Shown here: piece by piece, positions 24,029-33,373 of the stretch
Layout: each line of letters starts with the position of its first letter
Numbering within the stretch: the first letter of the stretch is position 1
The notes under the pieces: model-generated
What the model was told of the DNA's origin: nothing
The model's input: only the letters and a program-made list of their open reading frames with translations
The model's database searches: none
NCBI RefSeq assembly: GCF_022489035.1
Contig: NZ_JAKVTV010000004.1
Span: 186,001-250,000 of the forward strand
Direction: 5' to 3'
Origin: Christiangramia lutea
GTDB lineage: Bacteria > Bacteroidota > Bacteroidia > Flavobacteriales > Flavobacteriaceae
Length of the DNA: 64,000 nt
Program-made: the position numbers and the translations under genes

Positions 24029-26257
24029 TCATACAGTAGTTTCTTTTGCCGCAAGATATTTATTGATCTTATGGAAAAATTCTTCCGTTTTATAAGGTTT
24101 TGGAATGATATCGTTAAATCCGTTTAGATAAAATTCATCCAGGTTATCATCCAAAGTTACCGCAGTAAGTGCTATGATCGGTATGGAATCATCAAACTTC
24201 CTGATCTCGATTGTTGCTTCTATACCGCTAATTCCCGGCATGTGAATATCCATTAGGATCAAGTCAAATTCGTTATTCTTTACTTTTTCTATGGCAATGG
24301 TTCCATCATCTGCAACATCACAAAGTACCTTATTCTTTTCAAGGATCTTACGGGTAATCATCTGGTTGATCTTATTATCCTCTACTACTAGAATACGCTT
24401 ATCCTCCATGATCTCGTTGGAGAGTTTGGTCTCATCAACTGGAGTAGTGGCCACCGCTTTTCTTATTTCAGATTCCGGAGTTTCAAAATCCAGTTCAAAG
24501 GTGAATTTCGAACCTTTACCTAATTCGCTTTCCAAGTTAATCTCACTTCCTAGAAGGCTAAGCAGGTTCTTAACGATGGAAAGTCCTAGACCTGTTCCAC
24601 CAAACTTACGGTTGATTTGAGTAGATCCCTGGGTGAAATTATCGAAAATAGCTTTCTGTTTTTCTTTCCCAATTCCTTCGCCATTATCCTTAATTTCAAA
24701 TAGTAAGGTAATGTCTTTTTCTAGTTGTTTGGTCTTCTTTACAGAGATCCAGATATCACCGTCTTCAGTAAATTTTATGGAATTTCCTATAAGGTTAATT
24801 AAGATCTGGGAGATTTTCAAAGGATCTCCGTTCAATCTACCTGGTATTTCATCGTCGAAATCGAAATGCAGCTTGGTATTTCTTTCGTTAGCCGAATTTT
24901 TCAAAGCAATAAGTACGTCTGAGATCCTCTTTTTCAAGTCGAAATCAGATTTTACTATTTCTACCTTGTTCGCCTCGAGTTTATTGAGATCCAGGATGTT
25001 GTTTATAAGTGACAATAAATACTCTCCCGAAAATTTAAGCGAATTAAGATGTTCTCTCTGGCTTTCCGTAGGGCTTTCTTCCAGTAGGAGGTGGGTAAGG
25101 CCGGTAACTGCATAGAGCGGAGTTCTTAATTCGTGGGTAATCGTTGTTAAAAATTGTGCTTTGGCCAGGGATGCTTTTTCAGCATTTTCCTTTGCGAGGA
25201 TCAATTCTGAGTTTTTCTTTTGAAGAAGTTCGTTGGCTCTGGCTCTAAGATTGTTGTTCTTATATAGAGAAAGGGTTAAAAGTGAAAGTATGGTGATTAG
25301 AGCAACACTAAGAATAGTGGTGAGTTTATTAACTTTTAAAGTCTTTTCCTGTTCGGCATTCTGAAGAGTCAACTCATCCAGAGTGGTTTTCAGGGCATCA
25401 ACCCCCGCACGTTCGTTCAATTCCTTGGCAAGGGCTTCCTTATTGGCATCAAATACCGCATCCCTTACCTCATTTCTTTGCTTGAGATATGCCAGTGCAC
25501 CAGCAGAATTATTTCTTATTTCCTCAATTTCACTCAGGATTCCATAGGTGTACATGGTCATACCTGTAAAATTTCCATCTTTAGCGATGGATAGGGACTT
25601 CTTTGCAGCTTCTTCGGCCATTTTGAAATTGCCTTCAATTAGATGGCCTCGAGCCAGAAAATAATGTAACCTGGTAAGTTCATAGCCATTAGTGCTATCC
25701 TCAAGATACGTCTCAGCTGTCTTGAGTTCAGTCATGGCTTTTTTCACCTGACTTTTATCATTCAGGTGAAAAATAGCCTTATTAAGTGCTATAATACCTA
25801 ATTGTTCCAGGTTGCCTTCTTCTTTATAATATCCTTCAGCCAGATCCAGATATTTAAAAGCTCTGTTTACTTCTTTTTTTGAATTTAGAATTTTTCCATA
25901 CATGATATAGGAATAGTGTAAACCAGCCTGATCATCTATTTTTCTTTGTATGGAAATTGCTCGATCTAGCTGGGTGATACCTTTGTCATACTCATGACGA
26001 ACATGGTACATTCTGGCAAGAATACTGCTGGAAAGCGCTATATATCTCTCATGATTTATTCTTTTGGCTAATTCCAGGGATTTGTTCAATTGACTTTGAG
26101 CTTTATCGAATAACATCATGTCAACAGAATTCTCTGCCTGGGATAGAAGTTGTTTTATCTGTTCAGGTTTCGGCTCTGTCTCACTGATCGGTGATTTCTG
26201 GAAACTTAAAATGACAAAGCTACAGGTTAGTAATAGGAAAAGCTTTAAGTTCTTCAT
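24029..26257 (-). CDS. TPR-containing hybrid sensor histidine kinase / response regulator
   Basis: A 742-residue hybrid kinase. It has a signal sequence (1-20) and TPR-like helical repeats in the periplasm (about 35-290). A membrane helix (about 311-332) and a short coiled linker follow. HisKA carries the phospho-acceptor His375 (FLTTITHELRTPL). HATPase_c has its N box at 486-497 (INLIGNSIKFTE), with DNGEGIG and GGTGLGLSIV. The C-terminal REC domain (about 621-735) has Glu626, Asp627 and acceptor Asp670 in LILMDIHMP. The signal is unknown. No partner DNA-binding regulator is adjacent. Confidence 0.93.
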   Translation of the reverse strand: MKNLKLFLLLTCSFVILSFQKSPISETEPKPEQIKQLLSQAENSVDMMLFDKAQSQLNKSLELAKRINHERYIALSSSILARMYHVRHEYDKGITQLDRAISIQRKIDDQAGLHYSYIMYGKILNSKKEVNRAFKYLDLAEGYYKEEGNLEQLGIIALNKAIFHLNDKSQVKKAMTELKTAETYLEDSTNGYELTRLHYFLARGHLIEGNFKMAEEAAKKSLSIAKDGNFTGMTMYTYGILSEIEEIRNNSAGALAYLKQRNEVRDAVFDANKEALAKELNERAGVDALKTTLDELTLQNAEQEKTLKVNKLTTILSVALITILSLLTLSLYKNNNLRARANELLQKKNSELILAKENAEKASLAKAQFLTTITHELRTPLYAVTGLTHLLLEESPTESQREHLNSLKFSGEYLLSLINNILDLNKLEANKVEIVKSDFDLKKRISDVLIALKNSANERNTKLHFDFDDEIPGRLNGDPLKISQILINLIGNSIKFTEDGDIWISVKKTKQLEKDITLLFEIKDNGEGIGKEKQKAIFDNFTQGSTQINRKFGGTGLGLSIVKNLLSLLGSEINLESELGKGSKFTFELDFETPESEIRKAVATTPVDETKLSNEIMEDKRILVVEDNKINQMITRKILEKNKVLCDVADDGTIAIEKVKNNEFDLILMDIHMPGISGIEATIEIRKFDDSIPIIALTAVTLDDNLDEFYLNGFNDIIPKPYKTEEFFHKINKYLAAKETTV

Positions 26258-26298
26258 TCGGGAAAATAGCTAGAAGCTGTTAATATTGTTAAATATAG

Positions 26299-27306
26299 CT
26301 ATTTATCGTTAATGAGTAAAATTAAATCGACAAGACGACTGGAGTAGCCAATTTCATTATCATACCAACCAATTAATTTAACCAGTTTTCCTCCAATTAC
26401 CGAAGTCATTTGAGCATCAAAAATACAGCTGTATTTGCTATCAAGAATATCTACTGAAACTATGGGGTCTTCAGTATACTGCAGGATATCCTTGAGCTCA
26501 TTTTCAGAGGCTTTATGGAAAAGAGCATTTACCTCCTCGATGCTGGTCTCTTTTTTCACATTCAGCGTCATATCGGTTAGAGAGCCATTAGGAACAGGAA
26601 CTCTAATACCACAACCACCAATAACTTCACTAAGGTCTGGGAAAATACTTGTTAAAGCTTTTGCAGCTCCGGTTGTTGTTGGAATAATAGACTGTGCAGC
26701 AGCCCTGCTTCTCCTTAGGTCCTTATGTGGCTTGTCATGTAAACTCTGGTCTGAAGTGTAGGAGTGTACAGTGGTTATATATGCCTGAGTGACTTCCAAT
26801 TGGTCATGAATCACCTTCAGCATTGGAGCAGCGTTGTTGGTGGTGCAGGAAGCATTTGAGATTATTCTCTCAGAGCCGTCCAGGATTTCTTCATTAACGC
26901 CTAGAACTACCATTTTGATGTTTTCATCTTGGGGTGGAACAGATAGAATAACCTTTTTCACACCTTCTTTCAGGTGGCCGTTCAGAACTTCTTCTGTTTT
27001 GAATTTTCCTGAGGATTCTACTACATAATCCACTTGATAATCATTCCACGGAATATCACGCGGTTCATTGAAATTTAATAGGGGGATCTTTTTGCCATCT
27101 ACGATAATTTCAGAATCTGAAGAACTTACCTCGGTCTTCAAAGTTCTGTGAATACTATCATATTTTAAAAGATGAGCTAGGCTTCTAGCATCATGAATAT
27201 CATTAATGGCAACAACATTAATGTCTGGATTCCCAAGGAGTACTCTAAAAAGATTCCTGCCTATTCTGCCAAAACCATTAATGGCAATATTAATTGTTTC
27301 AGCCAT
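26299..27306 (-). CDS. gap: glyceraldehyde-3-phosphate dehydrogenase
   Basis: A 335-residue GAPDH. The NAD-binding motif INGFGRIGRNLFR is at about 9-21. The active-site SNASCTTN carries Cys154, and the partner His is in TTVHSYTSDQ at about 181. Conserved blocks RAAAQSIIPTTTGAAKA and WYDNEIGYSSRLVD are seen. It catalyses the NAD-dependent oxidative phosphorylation of G3P in glycolysis, or the reverse in gluconeogenesis. It may be one of two gap copies in such genomes (inference). lipA starts upstream on the same strand with a 7-bp gap, so they may share a transcript. Confidence 0.95.
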   Translation of the reverse strand: MAETINIAINGFGRIGRNLFRVLLGNPDINVVAINDIHDARSLAHLLKYDSIHRTLKTEVSSSDSEIIVDGKKIPLLNFNEPRDIPWNDYQVDYVVESSGKFKTEEVLNGHLKEGVKKVILSVPPQDENIKMVVLGVNEEILDGSERIISNASCTTNNAAPMLKVIHDQLEVTQAYITTVHSYTSDQSLHDKPHKDLRRSRAAAQSIIPTTTGAAKALTSIFPDLSEVIGGCGIRVPVPNGSLTDMTLNVKKETSIEEVNALFHKASENELKDILQYTEDPIVSVDILDSKYSCIFDAQMTSVIGGKLVKLIGWYDNEIGYSSRLVDLILLINDK

Positions 27307-27313
27307 TCAAAGA

Positions 27314-28195
27314 CTAGTTAATATGTTTCTGTGCTTTGTATGAAGATCTTACCAAGGCACTACTTTCAACGTGTCTGAATCCAAGCTCCAGGCCAACTTC
27401 TTCGTATTTCTTGAACTGGTCTGGTGTAATGAATTGTTTTACAGGAAGGTGTTTTTTACTCGGCTGAAGATATTGCCCAATAGTAACTACATCTACCCCG
27501 GCTTCTCTTAGATCCTTTAAAGTCTGGATAACCTCTCCTTCCTGTTCTCCAAGACCAAGCATAATACCAGACTTGGTTCTACGAACTCCATTGTCTTTTA
27601 AATATTTTAAAACAGCAAGGCTTCGATCATATTTAGCCTGAATTCTTACTTCACGAGTAAGCCTTTTTACAGTTTCCATGTTGTGAGATACAACTTCAGG
27701 CATTACCTCAATGATACGATCAATATTTCGTTCGTTACCCTGGAAGTCTGGAATAAGCGTTTCCAGTGTAGTTTCAGGATTCATTCGACGAATAGCTTTT
27801 ACAGTTTCAGCCCAAATGATAGAACCCATATCCTTAAGATCATCACGGTCTACACTAGTCACCACCGCATGTTTAATCTTCATAATTTTAATAGATCTGG
27901 CTACTTTTTCTGGTTCGTCCCAATCTACAGTTTCAGGCCTTCCGGTTTTTACTCCGCAAAATCCGCAGGATCTGGTGCAAATATTACCAAGAATCATAAA
28001 TGTAGCGGTACCTTCACTCCAGCATTCCCCCATATTAGGGCAACTTCCTGAAGTACAAATAGTATGAAGGTCGTATCTGTCTACAAGGCTCCTTAATTCG
28101 GTGTATTTTTTACCGGTAGGAAGTTTAACTCGAAGCCATTTTGGTTTTGGCTTTCTTTCTGTTTTGGATTTTATTGGCGCAACGTCTGTATTCAT
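27314..28195 (-). CDS. lipA: lipoyl synthase
   Basis: A 293-residue radical SAM enzyme that inserts two sulfurs into octanoyl groups. Both [4Fe-4S] ligand sets are visible: Cys47, Cys52, Cys58 (CTSGSCPNMGEC) and the SAM-cluster Cys73, Cys77, Cys80 (CTRSCGFC). The start is the ATG complementary to 28193-28195. A longer frame opens at TTG 28216, but that codon lies in the -7 promoter box, so it is rejected. It is followed closely by gap. Confidence 0.95.
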   Translation of the reverse strand: MNTDVAPIKSKTERKPKPKWLRVKLPTGKKYTELRSLVDRYDLHTICTSGSCPNMGECWSEGTATFMILGNICTRSCGFCGVKTGRPETVDWDEPEKVARSIKIMKIKHAVVTSVDRDDLKDMGSIIWAETVKAIRRMNPETTLETLIPDFQGNERNIDRIIEVMPEVVSHNMETVKRLTREVRIQAKYDRSLAVLKYLKDNGVRRTKSGIMLGLGEQEGEVIQTLKDLREAGVDVVTIGQYLQPSKKHLPVKQFITPDQFKKYEEVGLELGFRHVESSALVRSSYKAQKHIN

Positions 28196-28213
28196 AGCAA
28201 AAATCTGAGGATT

Positions 28214-28221
28214 CAAAGATA
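28214..28221 (-). promoter_or_regulatory. -7 promoter element of lipA
   Basis: On the minus strand TATCTTTG, a perfect TAnnTTTG match, lies about 19 bp before the lipA ATG. A weak -33 candidate (TTTA, complement of 28242-28245) sits 20 bp upstream. It overlaps the alternative TTG start. Confidence 0.55.
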
Positions 28222-28273
28222 CAATAATAAGCTGAACTGCATAAAATAGACTCCCCAGGATTTAATTCCTTAC

Positions 28274-28843
28274 TTAACTGTTACGGGTTTCTATAATTTC
28301 AGCTAGTAATTTCTTTGCCCTAAGTAATTTAACCTTAATATTATTCATGGGTTCGTCTAATTCCCCGGCAATTTCTTTGTATGATTTTTCCTGGAAAAAT
28401 CTGAGATTGATTACCTGCTGATAATGCGGTTTTAACTGTTTGATGTCGGCTAGTAATTGTTCGAGATTTTGCTCTTTAATCAGTTTATCTTCAACTCCAG
28501 GTGTTTCGTCTGCAATTTCGTAAACCCTTTCTTCATCCTGCATGGAGGTACGCGATCTAATCGAAGCTTTTTTCTTACGTATCTGGTCTATGTGAATGTT
28601 TTTCGAAATAGCGATCAACCAGGTAGTAAAAGAATGTTTTTCGTTGAAAGTATCTAATTTGTTAAAGGCCTTGGAGAAAGTTTGAATGGTGATGTCTTCA
28701 GACTCATATTCATTTCGAGTCTTTTTCAGCTGAAATCCATAAACGTCATTCCAGTACCTGTCCAGAAGATAATTGAAAGCCGACTGACTGCCATTTTTTG
28801 CCTCCCTGATCTTTTCAAGAAGATGCTCTGGATTTATTTCCAA
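28274..28843 (-). CDS. ECF-type RNA polymerase sigma-70 factor
   Basis: A 189-residue sigma factor. Region 2 spans about residues 15-85 (AFNYLLDRYWNDVYGF; TFSKAFNKLDTF, FTTWLIAISKNIHIDQIRK). Region 4 is a helix-turn-helix at about 130-185 (LPHYQQ-like stretch, FFQEKSYKEIAGELDEPMNN, VKLLRAKKLL). It has no anti-sigma gene next to it. The start is TTG at 28841-28843, overlapping the end of the glycosyltransferase gene by 10 bp; no in-frame ATG gives an intact region 2. It is translationally coupled to the glycosyltransferase. Confidence 0.88.
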   Translation of the reverse strand: MEINPEHLLEKIREAKNGSQSAFNYLLDRYWNDVYGFQLKKTRNEYESEDITIQTFSKAFNKLDTFNEKHSFTTWLIAISKNIHIDQIRKKKASIRSRTSMQDEERVYEIADETPGVEDKLIKEQNLEQLLADIKQLKPHYQQVINLRFFQEKSYKEIAGELDEPMNNIKVKLLRAKKLLAEIIETRNS

Positions 28844-29937
28844 TGCTTAGGTTTTGAGATGAGGTTAGAGATAAAGATAGCTAATTGCATTAATATTAAA
28901 AAAATATCGAAAAAAGGAAATAGCCATACAACATCTGTCTCTTGTAACTTTTTACCGGCCTTTATATAGACAATTGCCTCAATGATCAGCTTTAAAAATA
29001 ATATTCCTAGGACGATCTTTGGAAAAACCTGCAGGCTAAGTAAGCCGGCAAAAAAGAGCCAGAAAAGTACTCTGAAAATGAAAAAAGTTCCCAGAAGTAA
29101 TTTGTGTTTTGATTTATAATGGTTCGCTACAGATACATGTCTTCTTTTTTGATGGAACCAGTCTGAAAAGCTTGTCTTGGGAACACTTCTGGTGATCGCA
29201 TCGGGGTGAAAACAAATAGAGGTATTTTCAGGAGTAGAAGCTTCGTTCACGAAAAGATCGTCATCTCCAGACCTTAAATGAAGGTGGCTGGCAAATCCTT
29301 TCATTTCATAAAATTTTGTGGAGGTGTAAGCCAGATTTCGCCCAACGCCCATATAAGGAGATCCTAATTTTGCATAGGAAAAATACTGAATGGCCGTTAG
29401 CAGGGTTTCAAACCGAATCAGTTTATTCAAAATGGATTTTGAATTCGGGAAGTATCCGCCATATCCCAATACGATGGAGTTCCCAGGCTGGAAATTTCGA
29501 GACATTTCCTGGATCCATTTTTTAGATTGCGGAGCACAATCTGCATCTGTAAATAACAAATGGTCATTTTTGGCCTTCTTTATACCCAGAGTAAGAGCAT
29601 ATTTTTTATTGGCCCAGAATGCCTCGTTGTTCTGGACGTTTACAATTTTGATTCGTGGATCTGTCTTCTGAAATTCCTCAATTACTTCGAGGGTGCTATC
29701 TGAAGAAGCATCGTTGATAACGATCACCTCATAATCTGGGTATTCCTGGTCAAGAATAGCAGGGAGAAAATTGCGAAGATTTTCCTCCTCATTTTTTGCA
29801 CAAATAATTACAGAAACTGGAACTTCCGGGTGAATTTTGTTTTTTATTCCAGATGTGGCGAAAGAGAAAAATGAGAAAAAATAAAGGAGATTAACCAGGC
29901 TAACAAGGATAAAAAGAACCAGTAAAATTGTTTCCAT
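28834..29937 (-). CDS. family 2 glycosyltransferase, membrane-bound
   Basis: A 367-residue GT2 protein. An N-terminal membrane helix (residues 1-28) is followed by the GT-A domain: VSVIICAKNEEENLRNFL, VIVINDASSDSTLEVI and the metal-binding LLFTDADCAPQSK (DxD-like). The acceptor region is RSGDDDLFVNE and the catalytic-end motif is SDWFHQKRRHVSV (QxxRW-like). Two or three C-terminal membrane helices (about 275-360) anchor it. It resembles polymer- or lipid-linked sugar transferases; the product is unknown. The sigma-factor gene overlaps its end. Confidence 0.88.
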   Translation of the reverse strand: METILLVLFILVSLVNLLYFFSFFSFATSGIKNKIHPEVPVSVIICAKNEEENLRNFLPAILDQEYPDYEVIVINDASSDSTLEVIEEFQKTDPRIKIVNVQNNEAFWANKKYALTLGIKKAKNDHLLFTDADCAPQSKKWIQEMSRNFQPGNSIVLGYGGYFPNSKSILNKLIRFETLLTAIQYFSYAKLGSPYMGVGRNLAYTSTKFYEMKGFASHLHLRSGDDDLFVNEASTPENTSICFHPDAITRSVPKTSFSDWFHQKRRHVSVANHYKSKHKLLLGTFFIFRVLFWLFFAGLLSLQVFPKIVLGILFLKLIIEAIVYIKAGKKLQETDVVWLFPFFDIFLILMQLAIFISNLISKPKHWK

Positions 29938-29942
29938 TCAGC

Positions 29943-30149
29943 CTAGGTAGTCTTAGGTGAATCTGAACAATTTTCAATTTCGTCTGGTAATTTTCCGCAA
30001 AAACTACATGGTTCTCCAGACTTATTCAGATAAGGATTCTGGCTGGCGCAGGTTCCGGCGAATTTACCGTCCTTTTTTCCCCAGATCTTGATTGCTATTC
30101 CGGCAAAAGCCAGTCCTAGTAAAATGATGCTAATAATTAATAATTTCAT
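29943..30149 (-). CDS. small membrane-anchored Cys-containing protein
   Basis: A 68-residue protein. The N-terminal hydrophobic helix MKLLIISIILLGLAFAGIA is followed by a KKDGKFAGTCASQNPYLN segment. Four cysteines are present (GTCASQ, EPCSFCGK, ENCSD), of which CSFC could bind metal. It matches a small family annotated only as membrane or secreted protein in Flavobacteriaceae. It lies 5 bp upstream of the glycosyltransferase gene, same strand, so it is probably the first gene of that operon. Confidence 0.75.
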   Translation of the reverse strand: MKLLIISIILLGLAFAGIAIKIWGKKDGKFAGTCASQNPYLNKSGEPCSFCGKLPDEIENCSDSPKTT

Positions 30150-30316
30150 GCTTCAATTCTTCTGATGCAAAAATAATAATAAAATACTCAACTGAAAACA
30201 GCCAGTTTGATTAATAAAGTCTTTACACTATTTAACTAAACTTTAATCGATTATTCAGTGTTAACTGTCTTTTGCACAATATCTTGTGCTATTAATCACG
30301 AAAAAAAACTACAATT

Positions 30317-30940
30317 ATGAAATTTAAAATGTTATTTATGCTACTTGCTCTTTCAGGGGTAATGCTCACATCATGTGAGGATGCCAAGAAAAAGGAGCAA
30401 GAAAAGGCTGAGAAAGAAAGAATGGAACAAATGGAAGCAGAAAAGCAGGCTGAAATGGAAGCCGAAAAGAAAAAGAAGGAAATGGAATCCAATAGTATTG
30501 CTGCAAAGGCTATGGAGACCGATACTTTAAGTACTTTAGTAAGTGCCTTGAAATCTGCAGAGCTTGCGGGAATGTTTAAAACTGAAGAAGGGCCATTTAC
30601 TGTTTTTGCTCCACATAACGGCGCTTTTAGTAATGTAGACAAGGCTACACTTGAATCTTTAATGAAGGAAGAAAATAAAGATCAACTGGCTGATGTTCTT
30701 AAATATCACGTGGTGGCCGATGAGGTTACTTCTTCTGAACTGGTTCAGGCGATAAATGACAATGATGGTAAATATGAGATCAATACTGTTGGTGGTGGAA
30801 CTATCGTAGCTTCTCTGAATGGAGATAGCGTAATTCTTACCGATGAAAACGGGAACAAGGCTAAAGTTGTTATGGCCGATGTGGATGCTTCAAACGGAGT
30901 AGTTCACGTTATAGATGCTGTAGTAATGAAGAAGGCCTAA
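30317..30940 (+). CDS. fasciclin domain lipoprotein
   Basis: A 207-residue protein. The signal peptide with lipobox LTSC gives lipidated Cys20. A Lys/Glu-rich coiled-coil spacer (about 22-65) is followed by one FAS1 domain (about 66-207). FAS1 landmarks are DTLSTLVSALKSAELAGMF, FTVFAPHNGAF, LADVLKYHVV and GVVHVIDAVVM. Fasciclin domains mediate adhesion or protein contact at the surface. It is monocistronic with a strong downstream terminator. Confidence 0.92.
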   Translation: MKFKMLFMLLALSGVMLTSCEDAKKKEQEKAEKERMEQMEAEKQAEMEAEKKKKEMESNSIAAKAMETDTLSTLVSALKSAELAGMFKTEEGPFTVFAPHNGAFSNVDKATLESLMKEENKDQLADVLKYHVVADEVTSSELVQAINDNDGKYEINTVGGGTIVASLNGDSVILTDENGNKAKVVMADVDASNGVVHVIDAVVMKKA

Positions 30941-30963
30941 ATTTTTTTTGAAGAATAAAATTG

Positions 30964-30997
30964 AAAAGGGAAATGATTTATCATTTCCCTTTTTTTA
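30964..30997 (+). terminator. terminator after the fasciclin gene (bidirectional with murB)
   Basis: A 13-bp stem AAAAGGGAAATGA (30964-30976) with TCATTTCCCTTTT (30981-30993), loop TTTA, followed by T. murB ends at 30999 on the other strand. Confidence 0.9.
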
Positions 30998-30998
30998 T

Positions 30999-32012
30999 TT
31001 AGATGATGTTGACTTCTGCCTCGAGCTCGATATTGAACTGTGATTTTATCTTTTCCTGGATCATTCTGGCAAGTGAAAGTATTTCACTTCCTGTGGCTTC
31101 ACCATAATTAACAAGAACCAGAGCCTGATTTTTATGTACCCCGGCATCACCATTTCTGAATCCTTTCAATCCGGCTTTATCAATCAACCACCCTGCAGGT
31201 ACTTTTATCTCGTTTTCAGAAACCGTATATGAAGGGATTTCTGGAAATTTCTCTTCTAATTTATGAAAATGATTTTTGGAAATTATGGGGTTTTTAAAAA
31301 AACTTCCGCTGTTACCAATCTCCTTAGGGTCTGGCAATTTTGAATTCCTTATTTTGATTACTGCATTGGAGATATCCTGTATCGAAGGTTCTTTAATTCC
31401 CTCATTTTCAAGTTCAGACTTAATCGATCCATAATCCATATGGATTTTATGGCCTTTTTTAGTCAATTTGAATCTTACTGAAGTGATGATAAATTGACCT
31501 TTTAATCTATGTTTAAAAACTGAATTTCGATATTCGAATTCGCAGTCTTGAAGGTTAAAAGTTTCTTCCTCCAGGGTTTGAATATTCATTGCCCTGCAGC
31601 TTACAAAATTATCTTTGAGCTCAACCCCGTAGGCACCTATATTTTGAATGGGTGCTGTACCTACATTACCCGGAATGAGGGATAGATTCTCTAGTCCACC
31701 AAAATTTTGTTTCAGGGTCCAGAGAACGAACTGATGCCAGTTTTCTCCTGCAGCTACTTCAATGATAACTTCAGAATCGGTTTCAGAAATGATCTTTTTT
31801 CCTTTTAGAGCTATGTGTAAAACCGTTTTACTTAGATCCCCGGTGAGAAGCATATTGCTGCCACCCCCAAGTATGAAAAGTTCTGAAGCATAACTTTTTC
31901 TAAGAATATTCCGCAGATCATCCAGATCCTGAATAGATACGAATTTTCCTGCCTTAACGTCAATGCCAAAGCTGTTATAGTTCTTTAAAGAAAAATTCTG
32001 CAGTAGCTGCAT
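30999..32012 (-). CDS. murB: UDP-N-acetylenolpyruvoylglucosamine reductase
   Basis: A 337-residue FAD-dependent MurB, which reduces the enolpyruvyl group of UDP-GlcNAc in peptidoglycan synthesis. The FAD-binding region has LFILGGGSNMLLTG and LSLIPGNVGTAPIQNIGAYG. The catalytic Ser block is NSGSFFKNP, and a Glu near the C-terminus (GEATGSEIL) is conserved. Length fits type I MurB. Its start overlaps the aminotransferase stop by 1 bp, so the two are coupled. Confidence 0.95.
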   Translation of the reverse strand: MQLLQNFSLKNYNSFGIDVKAGKFVSIQDLDDLRNILRKSYASELFILGGGSNMLLTGDLSKTVLHIALKGKKIISETDSEVIIEVAAGENWHQFVLWTLKQNFGGLENLSLIPGNVGTAPIQNIGAYGVELKDNFVSCRAMNIQTLEEETFNLQDCEFEYRNSVFKHRLKGQFIITSVRFKLTKKGHKIHMDYGSIKSELENEGIKEPSIQDISNAVIKIRNSKLPDPKEIGNSGSFFKNPIISKNHFHKLEEKFPEIPSYTVSENEIKVPAGWLIDKAGLKGFRNGDAGVHKNQALVLVNYGEATGSEILSLARMIQEKIKSQFNIELEAEVNII

Positions 32013-33208
32013 TAATTTTGCTGCTTATATTGCTTAAGTGCTTTGTCTAAAATTTTGATCGCTCTCTCCAGGTTTTCTTTCTTTAATACATAAGCAATCC
32101 TCACCTGGTTTTTACCTGTATTTGGTGTAGAGTAGAATCCTGCTGCGGGAGCCACCATGATAGTTTCGTTATTGTCTTCAAAACTTTCCAGAAGCCAGCG
32201 TGCGAAATCATCGGCATCTTCAACCGGAAGTTCTGCGATACAATAAAAAGCTCCCTTAGGCTTGGCAACCTTAACACCTTCAATTTTTTCCAGTCCGTCA
32301 ACAAGCAAGTCCCTGCGGTAAGTGTATTGCTCAATAACTTCGTCGAAATATTCCTGCGGAGTTTCCAAAGCAGCTTCACTAGCGATTTGGGCAAAGGTTG
32401 GAGGACTTAACCTTGCCTGCGCAAATTTCATTGCCGTGGCCATCACCTCTTTATTCTTGGAAACAAGGCATCCTACACGAGCACCACACATGCTGTAACG
32501 TTTGGATACAGAATCTACCATAATCGCATTTTCAGCAAGCTCAGGAATGCTCATTATAGAATGATGTTTTACCCCATCATATGCAAACTCTCTATAAACT
32601 TCATCTGAAACTATGAAAAGATCATGCTTCAAGGCAAGATCGGCCAATTGCTGAACTTCCTCTTTGGTATACAGGTAACCTGTTGGGTTTCCTGGGTTGC
32701 AAATAAGAATTGCTTTCGTTTTTTCTGTGATCAGTTTTTCGAATTCTGCGATAGGAGGCAGCGCAAAACCATCATCAATACTAGCCTGAATTGGTTTAAT
32801 AGAAACTCCGGAAGCTGTAGCGAAACCATTGTAGTTTGCATAAAATGGCTCCGGAATAATTACCTCGTCACCAGGATCGGTAATGCTACCCATTGTAAAT
32901 AACAATGCTTCTGAACCACCTGTAGTAATTATTATATCTTCCTTGTTTACCGGTAATGATGATTTCTGGTAATATCCGGCTAGTTTCTCTCGATAGCTTT
33001 CAAATCCGGCAGAATGACTGTAAGATAAAACCTCGATATCATGATTCTTTACGGCATCTAATGCACCCTGAGGAGTTTTAATATCGGGTTGACCAATGTT
33101 GAGTTGATATATTTTACGACCTTTCCTTGTTGCTTCTTCAGCGAAAGGCACCAATTTTCTGATAGGGGATTCAGGCATTTCAAGCCCTTTATTTGAAATT
33201 TTAGGCAT
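32012..33208 (-). CDS. PLP-dependent aminotransferase (aspartate aminotransferase-like)
   Basis: A 398-residue class I aminotransferase. It has the PLP phosphate-binding ITTGGSEALLFTMG, the substrate region IPEPFYANYNGF and CNPGNPTGYLYTKEE. The lysine motif is VDSVSKRYSMCGARVG (Schiff-base Lys in SKRYS). It probably interconverts aspartate, oxaloacetate and 2-oxoglutarate; related enzymes have broad range. It is the first gene of the pair with murB and precedes it without gap. Confidence 0.9.
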   Translation of the reverse strand: MPKISNKGLEMPESPIRKLVPFAEEATRKGRKIYQLNIGQPDIKTPQGALDAVKNHDIEVLSYSHSAGFESYREKLAGYYQKSSLPVNKEDIIITTGGSEALLFTMGSITDPGDEVIIPEPFYANYNGFATASGVSIKPIQASIDDGFALPPIAEFEKLITEKTKAILICNPGNPTGYLYTKEEVQQLADLALKHDLFIVSDEVYREFAYDGVKHHSIMSIPELAENAIMVDSVSKRYSMCGARVGCLVSKNKEVMATAMKFAQARLSPPTFAQIASEAALETPQEYFDEVIEQYTYRRDLLVDGLEKIEGVKVAKPKGAFYCIAELPVEDADDFARWLLESFEDNNETIMVAPAAGFYSTPNTGKNQVRIAYVLKKENLERAIKILDKALKQYKQQN

Positions 33209-33321
33209 AGCTGTTTATTTGTGGTGCAAAATTGCAAAATTAAACTATGAATCTATAATTTGGATGTTAATAATAAGGAACTTTTTTCTGTTGAGAGTAT
33301 GGAGGTTTTAATATAGGTTCA

Positions 33322-33350
33322 TAAAAAAGCCTTCCATTTAGGAAGGCTTT
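33322..33350 (-). terminator. terminator after the DUF1573 gene
   Basis: A perfect 10-bp stem AAAGCCTTCC (33326-33335) with GGAAGGCTTT (33341-33350), loop of 5. On the minus strand it is followed by T residues. Confidence 0.85.
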
Positions 33351-33373
33351 CAATATTTAAAATTGTTCAGAGT

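Noticed and set aside
28196-28216. TTG at 28216 as start of lipA
   Set aside because: It lies in the -7 box TATCTTTG on the minus strand; ATG 28195 is downstream and conserved.
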